From assembly GCA_030674875.1 (NCBI GenBank), contig JASXSU010000003.1, positions 1,032,076 to 1,096,075 on the forward strand: a stretch of 64,000 bases of DNA, read 5' to 3'. The position numbers and the translations under genes were made by a program. Source of the stretch: Candidatus Endonucleibacter sp. (ex Gigantidas childressi). GTDB taxonomy: Bacteria > Pseudomonadota > Gammaproteobacteria > Pseudomonadales > Endozoicomonadaceae. This document shows positions 10,941-20,782 of the stretch, piece after piece (the first letter of the stretch is position 1; each line of letters opens with the position of its first letter). The notes under the pieces were generated by a model, which did no database searches, had not been told where the DNA came from, and saw only the letters and a program-made list of their open reading frames with translations.

Positions 10941-12851
10941 TTACTCCATACTATCAAGTTCCTCCCATCGATCAATCTTTACGGAAATAAGCTCAGCCAA
11001 CCCATTAATGCGAGCCAATATAGCATTAACATTCAAACTATCCCCTTGATAAAACTTGGGGTCAGAAGCTTTTTGCTCTAAAGCTTTCTGTTCCATTTCC
11101 AGAGTTTCAATTTCCACTAATAGCTCATCCAACTCACGCTGCAGCTTATAACTCAATTTTTTCTTCTTGTCTTTGAGGGCTGGCTCTTGGTGTTTGACTA
11201 CTTTGGATTTATCTGTTTTTTTTTTCTCAGGCTTCACACCTGGTTTTGCCACCAACTGGTCAATACTACCACCTTGGCGAAGCCAATCTTCAAAGCCTCC
11301 CACAAACTCTCCGATACTCCCTCCCATCTTAAACACCAAGGTACTGGAAACAACATTATCAAGAAAAGCTCTATCGTGACTAACCAGCAATAAAGTTCCT
11401 TTAAAATCAACTAGCAATGACTCTAATAACTCCAAAGTCTCAACATCTAAATCATTAGTCGGCTCATCAAGAACTAAAAGATTGGCAGGCTTACTGAATA
11501 GCCTAGCCAGCAATAAACGGTTGCGTTCACCACCTGACAACGCCTTAACAGGTACCCGACAGCGATGGGGAGGAAATAAAAAATCACCTAAATAGCTAAT
11601 AACATGACGAGAACCACCATTAACTGTGATGCTTTCACGACCCTCGGCAACATTATCAATGACTGTCTTTTCTAGATCTAGCTGATTTCTAAGTTGATCA
11701 AAGTAAGCAACTTCCAGCTTAGTCCCAAACTGCACAGTGCCACTATCTGGCTCAATGTGTTCAAGCAATATGTTCAGCAATGTTGATTTTCCGGCACCAT
11801 TGGCTCCAATGAAACCAATCTTATCCCCTCGTATTATCTTTAAATTTAACCTATCAATCACCAGTTGATCATCATAACCTTTAGAAATATTCTTAGCCTC
11901 TAACACCACCTTCCCAGATGAGCTAGCGCCTTCAATGGCAAACTCCGCTTTCCCCTGCACATTTCTTCTGTCCATACGCTCAGATCGCAATGACTTCAAG
12001 GCCCTTACTCGCCCTTCATTGCGAGTTCTTCGTGCTTTGATTCCCTGACGAAGCCATACTTCTTCCTGCGCCAATTTTTTATCAAACAAAGCATTCTGTT
12101 CAGCTTCAACTTCCAGTGCGTGAGCTTTTTGCTCCAGAAAGGTTTTATAATCACAATTCCAGCTAGTTAATGCTCCCCGATCCAGTTCAATAATCCGCGT
12201 TGCAAGAGACTGTAAAAAAAAACGATCATGGGTAATGAACAACAGTGCTCCTTTGAAATCCAGCAGCTGTTTTTCAAGCCAATCAATAGCAATTATATCT
12301 AGGTGATTTGTTGGCTCATCTAAAATCAATAAATCTGGCTGACAAACCAAAGCCTGAGCAAGCTCAACCCGTCTTCGCCATCCACCAGAAAGCTCCTTCA
12401 TTTGTTTAAATTCCGGCAACTCCAACTTTTTTATTACCGTATCTACTTTCTGCTGCAACTGCCAGCCATCAACTGCTTCCAATAGCTGTTGAACCTCCTC
12501 AAGAGCCTTCATGTCCTCATCGCTCTCGATATTTTGCACCAACGTGTGATAACGATTAATCAGCTCACCCGCTTCTGCTAACCCTGATGCTACCACTTCA
12601 TAAACAGACTTATCATCCTGGGCTGGTAAGTTCTGATTAAGCATACCTATTTTAATACCAGGCTTCCGCCAAACCGAACCATCGTCAGCATCAACTTGCC
12701 CTGATATCACCTTAAATAGCGTAGATTTCCCTGCTCCATTGCGTCCTAAAACACAAACACGCTCACCACGATTAATTTGTAATTCAGCTTTATCTAGTAA
12801 AGGCATATCACCATAGGCGAGACTAATATTTTCGAGTCGAATTATTGACAT
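10941..12851 (-). CDS. uup: ABC-F ATPase Uup
   Basis: Soluble ABC-F ATPase with two nucleotide-binding domains, acting on ribosomes and DNA-related processes in this family. I chose the ATG at 12851 (636 aa, starting MSIIRLENISLAYG), which matches the family; the frame extends to 12899. First domain: Walker A GRNGAGKST, signature ELSGGWRRRVELAQAL, Walker B LLILDEPTNHLD. Second domain: GANGAGKST, ALSGGERNRLLLARL, LLVLDEPTNDLD. The linker is rich in Arg/Lys. The C-terminal about 90 residues are a charged coiled coil (KLSYKLQRELDELLVEIETL), diagnostic of Uup rather than EttA. Confidence 0.93.
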   Translation of the reverse strand: MSIIRLENISLAYGDMPLLDKAELQINRGERVCVLGRNGAGKSTLFKVISGQVDADDGSVWRKPGIKIGMLNQNLPAQDDKSVYEVVASGLAEAGELINRYHTLVQNIESDEDMKALEEVQQLLEAVDGWQLQQKVDTVIKKLELPEFKQMKELSGGWRRRVELAQALVCQPDLLILDEPTNHLDIIAIDWLEKQLLDFKGALLFITHDRFFLQSLATRIIELDRGALTSWNCDYKTFLEQKAHALEVEAEQNALFDKKLAQEEVWLRQGIKARRTRNEGRVRALKSLRSERMDRRNVQGKAEFAIEGASSSGKVVLEAKNISKGYDDQLVIDRLNLKIIRGDKIGFIGANGAGKSTLLNILLEHIEPDSGTVQFGTKLEVAYFDQLRNQLDLEKTVIDNVAEGRESITVNGGSRHVISYLGDFLFPPHRCRVPVKALSGGERNRLLLARLFSKPANLLVLDEPTNDLDVETLELLESLLVDFKGTLLLVSHDRAFLDNVVSSTLVFKMGGSIGEFVGGFEDWLRQGGSIDQLVAKPGVKPEKKKTDKSKVVKHQEPALKDKKKKLSYKLQRELDELLVEIETLEMEQKALEQKASDPKFYQGDSLNVNAILARINGLAELISVKIDRWEELDSME

Positions 12852-12985
12852 TACCATTGAACCATTAAGGAAATAGAGCGCAACATCTTCATTGAACATG
12901 CTTGCAATTTTTAAAAAATAGACACCATTCCATCAGCAAGCTGTAACGGAAAAATACAAAGAACCGGAAAAAACAAAAGGAAAGG

Positions 12986-13435
12986 TCAGGGCAATATCAT
13001 TTTAACCAGCCGAGACATCCCGACCGCCACGAAATCAAGCTCAAGAAGAGCAGCTGCACCGACACTAAATGGCGGTCCGCAATCAACAGATCCTTCACAC
13101 AACAGCCCTGCCAGCTTACTCACCATAGGCATATGACTGGACAACAACACACAACCACAATGCTCAGGCAAGTTATGGACAACGGCATGAGGATCTCCGT
13201 CAGGAATAAGTTCATCCATAGATTCGATCTCACAACCAGCCACATCAGCAACAAGGCTGCCTGTTTGCCAAGCACGCAGATAAGGGCTGGAGATAACCTT
13301 AGACACAGGCCACTCCCCCAAGATTTTTTGCACCACGCTTACGATCTGAACTCTACCCTCATAAGACAATGGCCTTTCCCTGTCAGGTGAGACAGAGTAG
13401 CTGGCTTGCCCGTGCCTCATAATGATCAGATTCAT
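12986..13435 (-). CDS. sixA: Phosphohistidine phosphatase SixA
   Basis: Histidine-phosphatase-fold enzyme that removes phosphate from phosphohistidine proteins. The 149 residues begin MNLIIMRHGQAS with the RHG motif (catalytic His8). Further family motifs are ISSPYLRAWQTGSL and SSHMPMVSKLAG, which carries the second catalytic His. It overlaps the upstream DUF4389 gene by 4 bases, so the two are probably translated together. Confidence 0.9.
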   Translation of the reverse strand: MNLIIMRHGQASYSVSPDRERPLSYEGRVQIVSVVQKILGEWPVSKVISSPYLRAWQTGSLVADVAGCEIESMDELIPDGDPHAVVHNLPEHCGCVLLSSHMPMVSKLAGLLCEGSVDCGPPFSVGAAALLELDFVAVGMSRLVKMILP

Positions 13436-13746
13436 TTTTCCTTTAAAGTAGGCTTCTTTGAATTTTCCTTATCACTAGGCCAATCACTAAACGGATAAGG
13501 TTTAGTATCAGAATTGTAGCCAATATACTGGAGAACCTGATAAAAGTAAGAGTTCAACCCCTTGCTTAAGTGCCGCAACCTCTCATTTGGCTCGCCTTTT
13601 ATGAAACCATATACCACCTGAACCACCACCACCAACGAAATAATTAGAGCTGCCATATAAGCTGCCATAAAAAAAACAACCATAAAAAACAACCGAAGCC
13701 AGCGAGACTCAGACTTAAAGTTACTTATAACCTGCTTATTCATCAT
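13432..13746 (-). CDS. DUF4389 family membrane protein
   Basis: This 104-residue inner-membrane protein has a strongly hydrophobic segment (LFFMVVFFMAAYMAALIISL, continuing VVVVQVVYGF, about residues 20-50), then an amphipathic part with NERLRHLSKGLNSYFYQVLQYIGYNSD. This arrangement matches the DUF4389 family, often found beside sixA in pseudomonads and relatives. Function unknown. Two consecutive ATGs lie at the start; the first was kept. Confidence 0.8.
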   Translation of the reverse strand: MMNKQVISNFKSESRWLRLFFMVVFFMAAYMAALIISLVVVVQVVYGFIKGEPNERLRHLSKGLNSYFYQVLQYIGYNSDTKPYPFSDWPSDKENSKKPTLKEK

Positions 13747-13858
13747 TATTTATCTACTCCCATCTAACTATAAGACCAATTCTTATCGAACAAACCAGTT
13801 AATCGCTACCACAACATGTCTACTCTCTAGCTATGGCAACAGAACATGATATTAAATA

Positions 13859-14893
13859 TCACCTTTTATTTGGTAACACAAATTCTACATCTCTTTTATG
13901 CTCACTCTGCATCATACCCTTAACCAGAATATCAACATCGTAATTTTCAAAAATAATTTTGTAAAGACTGTCAACCAAAGGCATGTAAACGTTCAGCTCT
14001 TCAGCTTTTTGCCGGACTTGCTTTAACGTATTTACACCTTCTGCAACCTGACCAAGCTCCAGAGTTGCCTCCTGCAAAGATTTCCCCTTACCCAAGGCAA
14101 AACCAACTCTGAAATTCCGACTCAGGCTTGAAGTACAAGTCGCAATTAGGTCGCCAACTCCAGCCAGCCCAAGAAAAGTAAGTGGATTCGCTCCCATCTT
14201 AACCGCGATTCTACTCATTTCTGCCAAACTTCTGGTAATTAACATGCTTTTAGTATTTTCTCCCATTCCTAGAGCAGCACCAACACCAGATACAATAGCG
14301 TAAATATTTTTTAATGCTCCAGCTAATTCAACACCATATACATCGCTGTTAGCGTAAACCCTGAAGTAATGACAGTGCAGTACCTTTTGTATTATCTGAC
14401 ACAAGTCATTATCCTCACTGGCAATAACTGTGGCAGTCACCTCCTTGGCAACAATCTCTTTGGCAAGATTAGGCCCACTCAAGACACCAATCCGAACCTG
14501 ACTTAGTTCTTCAACAAGAATCTGACTCATTAAATCAAAACTTTCAGGCTCAATGCCTTTCGTTGTACTAATAACAATCTTTCCCTCCAGCATCGGAGCC
14601 GCTTTCCTTACCACCTCTCGAAAAAATTGACTGGGAATGGCAATAAAAGCAATATCAGCATCAGCTGCAGCATCACTCAGCGATGTCGTTGCTGATACAG
14701 AGCTATCTATTACCAGCTCTGGCAAATAACGCTGATTAATATGATCACGATTAATGGCCTCAGCTTGCGCACTACTTCGAACCCACAGTCTAACATCATG
14801 ACCGTTAGTCGCTGAAATATCTGATAATGCTGTTCCAAAACTCCCTCCTCCTAAAACAGCTATGGTATAGTTTCCACTTTTATTTTGAGGCAT
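13859..14893 (-). CDS. gpsA: Glycerol-3-phosphate dehydrogenase [NAD(P)+] GpsA
   Basis: Reduces dihydroxyacetone phosphate to sn-glycerol-3-phosphate for phospholipid synthesis. From the ATG at 14893 the protein has 344 residues, near the usual length; a TTG at 14914 in frame is an alternative. N-terminal Rossmann motif AVLGGGSFGTALS, then IAFIAIPSQFFREVV and STTKGIEPES. Catalytic Lys lies in VELAGALKNIYAIVSGVGAALGMGENTKS; substrate-binding region GLAGVGDLIATCTSSLSRNFR. It works with PlsX, elsewhere in this window, at the start of phospholipid synthesis. Confidence 0.96.
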   Translation of the reverse strand: MPQNKSGNYTIAVLGGGSFGTALSDISATNGHDVRLWVRSSAQAEAINRDHINQRYLPELVIDSSVSATTSLSDAAADADIAFIAIPSQFFREVVRKAAPMLEGKIVISTTKGIEPESFDLMSQILVEELSQVRIGVLSGPNLAKEIVAKEVTATVIASEDNDLCQIIQKVLHCHYFRVYANSDVYGVELAGALKNIYAIVSGVGAALGMGENTKSMLITRSLAEMSRIAVKMGANPLTFLGLAGVGDLIATCTSSLSRNFRVGFALGKGKSLQEATLELGQVAEGVNTLKQVRQKAEELNVYMPLVDSLYKIIFENYDVDILVKGMMQSEHKRDVEFVLPNKR

Positions 14894-15223
14894 TGTTATG
14901 GTACTTCCAATCAACCTGTTATCCTGACAGGATTGTACCTTGGATCATTAAACGAAGCATCTCTATTTCATTTAATAGGTTATTATCCAAACGGTTACAC
15001 GAGGATTCTCCAGTTTATAACAACAATCAGATATTATTTTTTGTCACAATCCAAAGGCAGCATCTATCCTATCTTATAACCAGTGTTATAGTGTCCTTGG
15101 AATAATCAAGATAACAGAGTTTTCTGTTCATAAAACGTCATCCAGTGACTGAAGAACACTAAAGCAGCATCACTGGAGCACGATATCAATTCGGCTCTCT
15201 ACTTCTTAAGGAATAACGTACGA
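14894..15223. other. Intergenic region between gpsA and fabA
   Basis: About 330 bases without a convincing gene, terminator or copy of the palindromic repeats. It must contain the divergent promoters for gpsA and fabA. I could not identify a clear FabR- or FadR-type operator by eye. Confidence 0.4.
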
Positions 15224-15736
15224 ATGAAGCAACAAACCTTCGACAAAAAAGACTTGCTGAGATGCGCCCAAGGTGAGCTTTTTGGCCCTGGTAATGCCCA
15301 ACTACCCACTCAGGGTATGCTAATGTTTGACCGCATCATCCACATCTCTGATGAAGGTGGGGCCCACGGCAAAGGAGAAGTTATTGCAGAACTTGATATA
15401 AACCCAGATCTTTGGTTTTTCTCCTGCCACTTTATCGGAGATCCTGTTATGCCTGGCTGCCTTGGTCTTGATGCCATGTGGCAATTACTTGGTTTCTACC
15501 TAGGCTGGAAAGGAAACCTTGGCCGTGGAAGAGCCCTTGGCAGCGGTAACGTAAGGTTTACAGGTCAAATACTGCCAAATCACAAGAAGATCACATACCG
15601 TATTAACATAAAGCGCATTATTTCTCGTAACCTGTGTTTAGGCATTGCAGATGGTTCTCTCAGTATTGATGACAAGGAAATTTACACCGCTGAAAGTCTT
15701 CGTGTCGGGCTTTTTCAAAGCACCGATTCCTTCTGA
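15224..15736 (+). CDS. fabA: 3-hydroxydecanoyl-ACP dehydratase/isomerase FabA
   Basis: Dehydrates 3-hydroxydecanoyl-ACP and isomerises the product to cis-3-decenoyl-ACP, the branch point for unsaturated fatty acids. The 170 residues match the family. Active-site His69 is in [14 protein letters not shown] and Asp83 in [15 protein letters not shown]. The gene is 29 bases upstream of fabB, the classical fabAB operon of gammaproteobacteria, and a TAAGGA (15208-15213) precedes the ATG. Confidence 0.98.
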   Translation: MKQQTFDKKDLLRCAQGELFGPGNAQLPTQGMLMFDRIIHISDEGGAHGKGEVIAELDINPDLWFFSCHFIGDPVMPGCLGLDAMWQLLGFYLGWKGNLGRGRALGSGNVRFTGQILPNHKKITYRINIKRIISRNLCLGIADGSLSIDDKEIYTAESLRVGLFQSTDSF

Positions 15737-15765
15737 TTCATTTCTTTCAAGTTAGGTTTTTAACA

Positions 15766-16983
15766 ATGAAACGTGTTGTAGTTACAGGGGTCGGCATTAC
15801 ATCCTGCCTAGGAACAAGCCAAAACAGTGTCACCGATGCGCTGAAACAAGGTCACTCTGGCATCCGCTTTAATGAAAGCTACCAAGATAGAGGCTTTCGC
15901 AGCCAGGTATCTGGGACTGTTGACATATCTTTCAGTGACTATATTGATCGTAAAACACTACGCTTCATGGGTGATGCCGCAGCATACGCATATATATCCA
16001 TGCAGCAGGCAGTTGAAGACTCCAACCTAACACCTGATCAGGTGTCTAATGAAAGAACAGGATTGATCGCCGCCTCCGGTGGTGCGTCTTCGACCAATAT
16101 AGTGGAAGCCGCCGATATAATACGGGAAAAAGGCATTAAACGCGTAGGTCCGTATCGAGTGCCTCGCACCATGGGTAGTACTGTTTCCGCCTGCCTTGCA
16201 ACCCCTTTCAAAATAAAAGGCGTAAATTACTCAATAACCTCTGCCTGCTCCACCAGCGCTCACTGCATTGGCAATGCCGTTGAACAAATTCAGATGGGCA
16301 AGCAAGACATTGTTTTTGCTGGAGGAGGAGAAGAAGAACATTGGACCCAGACAGGCCTGTTTGATGCGATGGGGGCACTAACCAGTAAATATAATAACAC
16401 ACCTGAAACCGCATCCAGAGCTTACGATGCTTCTCGGGATGGCTTCGTTATCGCTGGAGGCGGAGGCATGATCGTATTAGAAGAGCTGGAACATGCCAAA
16501 GCTCGTGGCGCGACAATTTATGCCGAAGTAACAGGATATGGCGCAACCTCTGACGGTTACGACATGGTTGCCCCTTCTGGTGAAGGCGCTACTCGCTGCA
16601 TGAAACTTGCTATTTCCACCATTGATGGTCAGATTGACTATATCAACGCACATGGAACCAGTACCCCGGTAGGCGATATCGCCGAACTGAAAGCCATTCG
16701 AGATGTCTTTACAGACGACATACCCATTATAAGCTCTACCAAATCTCTCTCCGGGCACTCCTTAGGTGCTGCCGGTGTGCAGGAAGCCATCTACTGTTTA
16801 CTTATGATGAAGCATGACTTTATTGCAGCGTCTGCTAATATAGTTAACCTTGATCCTGCAGCTGAAGGTATACCTATTCTCATAGGCGCATCGAAGGATC
16901 AAAGATTAAACCGAATAATGTCTAACAGCTTCGGCTTTGGCGGAACCAATGCCTCTTTGATATTTCAGCGCCATAATGGGTAA
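15766..16983 (+). CDS. fabB: 3-oxoacyl-ACP synthase I FabB
   Basis: Condensing enzyme required to elongate cis-3-decenoyl-ACP; 405 residues, normal length. Nucleophile C161 in [11 protein letters not shown]; catalytic His residues in [11 protein letters not shown] and [15 protein letters not shown]-terminal [14 protein letters not shown]. Because the fabF locus near 49.1-49.4 kb is a pseudogene, this may be the main or only long-chain condensing enzyme of the cell unless another copy lies elsewhere. Confidence 0.98.
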   Translation: MKRVVVTGVGITSCLGTSQNSVTDALKQGHSGIRFNESYQDRGFRSQVSGTVDISFSDYIDRKTLRFMGDAAAYAYISMQQAVEDSNLTPDQVSNERTGLIAASGGASSTNIVEAADIIREKGIKRVGPYRVPRTMGSTVSACLATPFKIKGVNYSITSACSTSAHCIGNAVEQIQMGKQDIVFAGGGEEEHWTQTGLFDAMGALTSKYNNTPETASRAYDASRDGFVIAGGGGMIVLEELEHAKARGATIYAEVTGYGATSDGYDMVAPSGEGATRCMKLAISTIDGQIDYINAHGTSTPVGDIAELKAIRDVFTDDIPIISSTKSLSGHSLGAAGVQEAIYCLLMMKHDFIAASANIVNLDPAAEGIPILIGASKDQRLNRIMSNSFGFGGTNASLIFQRHNG

Positions 16984-17522
16984 GTCATGGTGGAGCTGCA
17001 CAATTAAACTGCGCTGTCCCTCCTTCTTAACGCTTGCTCTACAAATCTTGTCTATTTTTCAAAAATATTAAATAAAAACTTACTCTCATTATGATTAAAC
17101 AGAAAATATTCGGTTTTTGGATACATCTCACCCCCCCTAGCATAAGCTCACGGGGCTTCACTTACTTGCTATTCCAGCTGTATCGTTAAAATCATTCTGG
17201 AAATAGGCCAATGCATTTAACTCGCCTAAATACTGGGTAACAATCAATAGCACCCCTGAACCCACAATCATTAGGTGCTTGATATAAGTGAGAGCAGCTT
17301 CACTTCTTCAAGGAAGATGGTGTAACCTGCGACTCAATTCAGGCGAGATAAAAGCTTGTTCACCGCTTCTTTCCCACTAGCTCCCAATGAGCGTTATTTG
17401 AGAAAAGTACCTATTGCACAACTTACATTTCTGACGTATACCATAAAAGTGTTCCGTCTTGGCAAGTCAATAAAGTTGATCAAGAATCAGTTAACATCTA
17501 TCCACTGATGCGAGAGTCAATT
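16984..17522. other. Gene-free region with a degraded palindromic repeat
   Basis: Contains a diverged fragment of the palindromic family around 17127-17185 (CCCCCTAGCATAAGCTCACGG, then GGCTTCACTTACTTGCTATT, resembling the type A core). No open frame resembles a known protein. Confidence 0.4.
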
Positions 17523-18797
17523 ATGTCACAAAATATTCCACTCCCAACACCTCCACCAGAATCAAGAAATACTTGGCGAAAACGTGACAGCCAGTGGGTA
17601 CTAACTCTTTTTGGCACAGCGGTAGGAGCAGGTATACTTTTTCTACCTATTAATGCTGGAATCGGCGGTATCTGGCCATTAATTGCAGTGACTATTTTGA
17701 TTGGACCGATGACATTTTGGTCCCATCAAGGCCTAGCTCGCTTCTGTCTATCTTCTTCAAATATTAACGCAAACATTACCGATACCGTTACCGAGCACTT
17801 CGGTAGCAAAGCAGGACTCCTGTTAACCGTCGGCTACTTTCTTGCTATCTACCCAATTTTAGTCATATACGGCATTGGTATAACCAACACAACTACTAGC
17901 CTTCTTGTTTCCCAGCTCGATATGGAGGCACCTTCTAGAGCTGTTCTAAGCTTCTTTCTGGTTATTGGACTAGTGACGATTGTGTCCTGTGGAGAGCAGG
18001 TAATACTAAGGGTATGTAGCGCAATTGTTTACCCCCTGATTGCTATTCTAGTAGGAACTTCTTTGTATCTTATCCCTCAGTGGAGTACAGCTCAGTTTGA
18101 TGTAACTCCTACGGCTTCTGAACTTATTCGCACACTATTCCTAACAATTCCAGTATTGGTGTTTTCTTTTAATCATTCCCCAGCTATCTCCTCTTTTTCT
18201 TCCGCTTATCGTAAAGAGTTAGGCGACCGCGCAGAGGTGCAAACCTCCCTGATACTGAAACAAACCTCCCTTTTACTCGTTGGCTTCACCATGCTATTTG
18301 TCTATAGTTGCGTATTAACACTATCTCCTTCAGAGCTCATAGCAGCTAAAGCAACAAACTTGTCTATTCTAAGTGTTTTTGCCGAGAACACTAATAACCC
18401 TATTTTTGGCTGGCTCGTTCAGATAGTTGCTTTGATTGCTATTAGCTCTTCTTTCTTTGGCCACTATATAGGCGCTAGCGAAGGCTTGAATGGACTAATT
18501 GTCACGCATATAAAATACAAAAACCCCAAAGCTAAAATTAACACCAAGCTGATCAACCGCTTCACAGTGATATTTATAACCTTAAGCGTATGGGCTGCTA
18601 GCTACCTCAATTTAAGCATAATAAATATAATTGAAACCCTAGCGTCCCCGATCCTTGCTGTTATTTTGTTTATTATGCCCGTATACGCCATTAGAAAAAT
18701 CCCCGCTATGCAAAAATACCAATCTGCTAGCAACATTTTTACTTTAATTATGGGTACTATAGCAATTACCGGATTCATTGCATCCAAGATTTTGTAA
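17523..18797 (+). CDS. HAAAP-family amino-acid permease (serine/threonine type)
   Basis: Inner-membrane transporter of 424 residues from the ATG at 17523 with about 11 hydrophobic segments. The first transmembrane helix carries LTLFGTAVGAGILFLPINAG, the signature of the hydroxy/aromatic amino-acid permease family (SdaC, TdcC, YhaO types). A conserved IPVLVFSFNHSPAISSFSSAY segment follows the central helices. The cytoplasmic N-terminus is Pro-rich. The family couples substrate to H+ or Na+; the closest match by eye is SdaC/YhaO, so serine or threonine is likely but not proven. Confidence 0.8.
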   Translation: MSQNIPLPTPPPESRNTWRKRDSQWVLTLFGTAVGAGILFLPINAGIGGIWPLIAVTILIGPMTFWSHQGLARFCLSSSNINANITDTVTEHFGSKAGLLLTVGYFLAIYPILVIYGIGITNTTTSLLVSQLDMEAPSRAVLSFFLVIGLVTIVSCGEQVILRVCSAIVYPLIAILVGTSLYLIPQWSTAQFDVTPTASELIRTLFLTIPVLVFSFNHSPAISSFSSAYRKELGDRAEVQTSLILKQTSLLLVGFTMLFVYSCVLTLSPSELIAAKATNLSILSVFAENTNNPIFGWLVQIVALIAISSSFFGHYIGASEGLNGLIVTHIKYKNPKAKINTKLINRFTVIFITLSVWAASYLNLSIINIIETLASPILAVILFIMPVYAIRKIPAMQKYQSASNIFTLIMGTIAITGFIASKIL

Positions 18798-19044
18798 AAA
18801 CCAAGAACCCAACCGTCAACGATAGTGGCTATCATAGAAAGAGTTGGTGGAACTACAAACAATTAAATTCATACTAGTCTACAAAGAGGCTACCAGCGGT
18901 AGTAAGTGAAAAGTCAACAAGCCCACTAGCTCAAAGGCAGACGGCTATACTGTTATCCATACTTAATCCAGTTAGTATCTAACTGACACAATTACGGGCT
19001 GACAGCGTGGTAAACTTTGCGTACGATGAAGGGATCAAGAGTAA

Positions 19045-19230
19045 ATATTAATGTTGCACATTCATATTTCTTCTGGAATCTAGTTCTAAATGAAAACACC
19101 AATGACTTGTAGCGATACTCTTTTCTCAAAAATACAGGCTTGAAAAAAATCACACAGATATTGCCTTCAGCTGCTTCGTTATCGCCGTCAGTCTGCATTA
19201 CCAATGACTTTAGGTCGATATACCCAATAC
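19045..19230 (+). pseudogene. IS30 transposase micro-fossil upstream of fdxA
   Basis: Translation in two frames gives VAHSYFFWNLVLNENTNDL and then [16 protein letters not shown]. This parallels the DDE-end segment of the IS30 copy at 26461-26973 (VYFAHPYSSWERRLNENTNG, then RQYFPKNTDFKKVGQI). No other part of the element remains. It occupies most of the space directly before fdxA. Confidence 0.65.
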
Positions 19231-19268
19231 CATTTATTCAGCGATTTTCAATTTGGAGCTTAAACGTA

Positions 19269-19592
19269 ATGACTTTCGTAGTGGGTGAAAACTGCATCAA
19301 TTGCAAATACACAGATTGTGTCGAAGTCTGTCCCGTAGATTGCTTTTATGAAGGACCTAACTTTCTGGTTATTCACCCAGACGAGTGTATTGATTGCGCT
19401 CTATGTGAACCAGAATGCCCAGCCAATGCCATTTTTCCCGAAGATGAAATGCCTGATGATCAACAAGCATATATCGACTTAAATGCAAGGATGGCTGACC
19501 TATGGGAAAATATTTCGGAGAAAAGAGATCCTTTGCCAGATGCCAAAAAATGGGATGGCGTAAAAGGAAAGCTTGACCAACTTGAAAGCTAA
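19269..19592 (+). CDS. fdxA: Seven-iron ferredoxin FdxA
   Basis: Small electron carrier with one [3Fe-4S] and one [4Fe-4S] cluster, Azotobacter FdI type. From the ATG at 19269 it has 107 residues, the family size; the frame continues 43 codons upstream, but those codons come from an IS30 fossil. Cluster ligands lie in [20 protein letters not shown] and [14 protein letters not shown]. The C-terminal tail ([19 protein letters not shown]) is typical. Its place beside rpoS, convergent here, is conserved in pseudomonads and relatives. Confidence 0.95.
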   Translation: MTFVVGENCINCKYTDCVEVCPVDCFYEGPNFLVIHPDECIDCALCEPECPANAIFPEDEMPDDQQAYIDLNARMADLWENISEKRDPLPDAKKWDGVKGKLDQLES

Positions 19593-19600
19593 ATAAAAAT

Positions 19601-19626
19601 AGGCTATGAATCATCATGGCCTTTTT
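19601..19626. terminator. Probable bidirectional terminator between fdxA and rpoS
   Basis: AGGCTATGA, loop ATCA, TCATGGCCT forms a 9-bp stem with one wobble, followed by TTTTTC on the plus strand and preceded by an A-rich run that serves the minus strand. It lies between the converging fdxA and rpoS genes. Confidence 0.65.
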
Positions 19627-19643
19627 CTTCGAAAATTATAAAG

Positions 19644-20684
19644 CTAACTACTAAATAATGACTTTCCTGACAATCCTTGCCGCTCCAAAATTATTTTCAG
19701 CCGCTTAAGTGCTTCAACCTGAATCTGACGAACCCGCTCACGGGTTAAACCAATCGCCCTTCCAACCTCCTCCAGAGTACTGGTTTCATGGCCTCTTAAT
19801 CCAAAGCGACGAGCAACAACCTCCCTTTGATTCTCGGAAAGCTCCCCCAACCAACGATCAAGGCTATCATTCAAATCAAGTTGTTGCAGTAACTGCGCTG
19901 GATCCGACTCCTTTTCGTCTGAGATAGTATCAAGTACCGACTTGTCAGAGTCTAACCCCAAAGGAGTATCTACCGAAGTAACTCGCTCATTCAAACCCAG
20001 CATCCGCTTGACATCACCAACAGGCTTATCAATTAGTTTCGCTATTTCTTCAGGCGTAGGATCATGATCCAGCTTTTGAGTTAACTCTCTCGCTGCCCGA
20101 AGGTAAATATTCAACTCTTTCACCACATGAATGGGCAGCCGAATAGTACGAGTTTGATTCATTATAGCTCGTTCAATCGTTTGCCTAATCCACCACGTAG
20201 CATAAGTTGAAAACCGAAAGCCACGTTCTGGATCAAACTTCTCTACGGCTTTCATTAACCCAAGATTACCCTCTTCAATCAAATCAAGAAGCGTTAATCC
20301 ACGGTTCACATATCTCCGAGAAATTTTTACCACCAAACGCAAATTACTTTCAATCATGCGTCTACGCCCAGCCTCTACTCCCTTTCGAGCCAGTCGTGCG
20401 TAATGAACCTCTTCATCTGGAGTCAGTAGCGGTGAAAAACCTATCTCACTAAGATACAACTGAGTTGCATCTACTGTTTTATCAAAATCCTCACCTAAAC
20501 GCTTACGACCATGCGCATTCGGTGCAGAACCTGAGTCCGTGGTAACTTTTTTATTACCGCTTACCTCAGTTGATTTATCGCAATCTTTAGTTTTGTAGTT
20601 ACTTGTATCTAGGCTCTGATCTTCTCCTAGTATACTTTCCTCCGCGTAACTACATAAATCTGAGTCGTCCCTTTTCGCTGCCAT
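19644..20684 (-). CDS. rpoS: RNA polymerase sigma factor RpoS
   Basis: Stationary-phase/general stress sigma factor, 346 residues. Region 1.2: [20 protein letters not shown]. Region 2: [20 protein letters not shown], then [20 protein letters not shown]. Region 3 begins [11 protein letters not shown]. Region 4 helix-turn-helix: [20 protein letters not shown]. The N-terminal about 80 residues are acidic and variable. It follows nlpD at a distance of about 100 bases, as in most gammaproteobacteria, where the rpoS promoter usually lies inside nlpD. Confidence 0.97.
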   Translation of the reverse strand: MAAKRDDSDLCSYAEESILGEDQSLDTSNYKTKDCDKSTEVSGNKKVTTDSGSAPNAHGRKRLGEDFDKTVDATQLYLSEIGFSPLLTPDEEVHYARLARKGVEAGRRRMIESNLRLVVKISRRYVNRGLTLLDLIEEGNLGLMKAVEKFDPERGFRFSTYATWWIRQTIERAIMNQTRTIRLPIHVVKELNIYLRAARELTQKLDHDPTPEEIAKLIDKPVGDVKRMLGLNERVTSVDTPLGLDSDKSVLDTISDEKESDPAQLLQQLDLNDSLDRWLGELSENQREVVARRFGLRGHETSTLEEVGRAIGLTRERVRQIQVEALKRLKIILERQGLSGKSLFSS

Positions 20685-20782
20685 ATTGAGTCAGTCCTAT
20701 CCGAAAGCCCCACTTTCAGTCGAGCAACTCAAAGCTGCACCAACACCCGTGAGATCCCTCTACTGCCGCCGTCAAATCTTAA

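Noticed and set aside
18798-19045. A mutS relic upstream of fdxA, as expected from pseudomonad gene order
   Set aside because: A short stretch recalled the end of MutS, but the match was too weak and short to support by eye.
19140-19268. An N-terminal extension of the ferredoxin gene by 43 codons
   Set aside because: The extra codons match an IS30 fossil and the family starts at MTFVVGENC, so the start was set at 19269.
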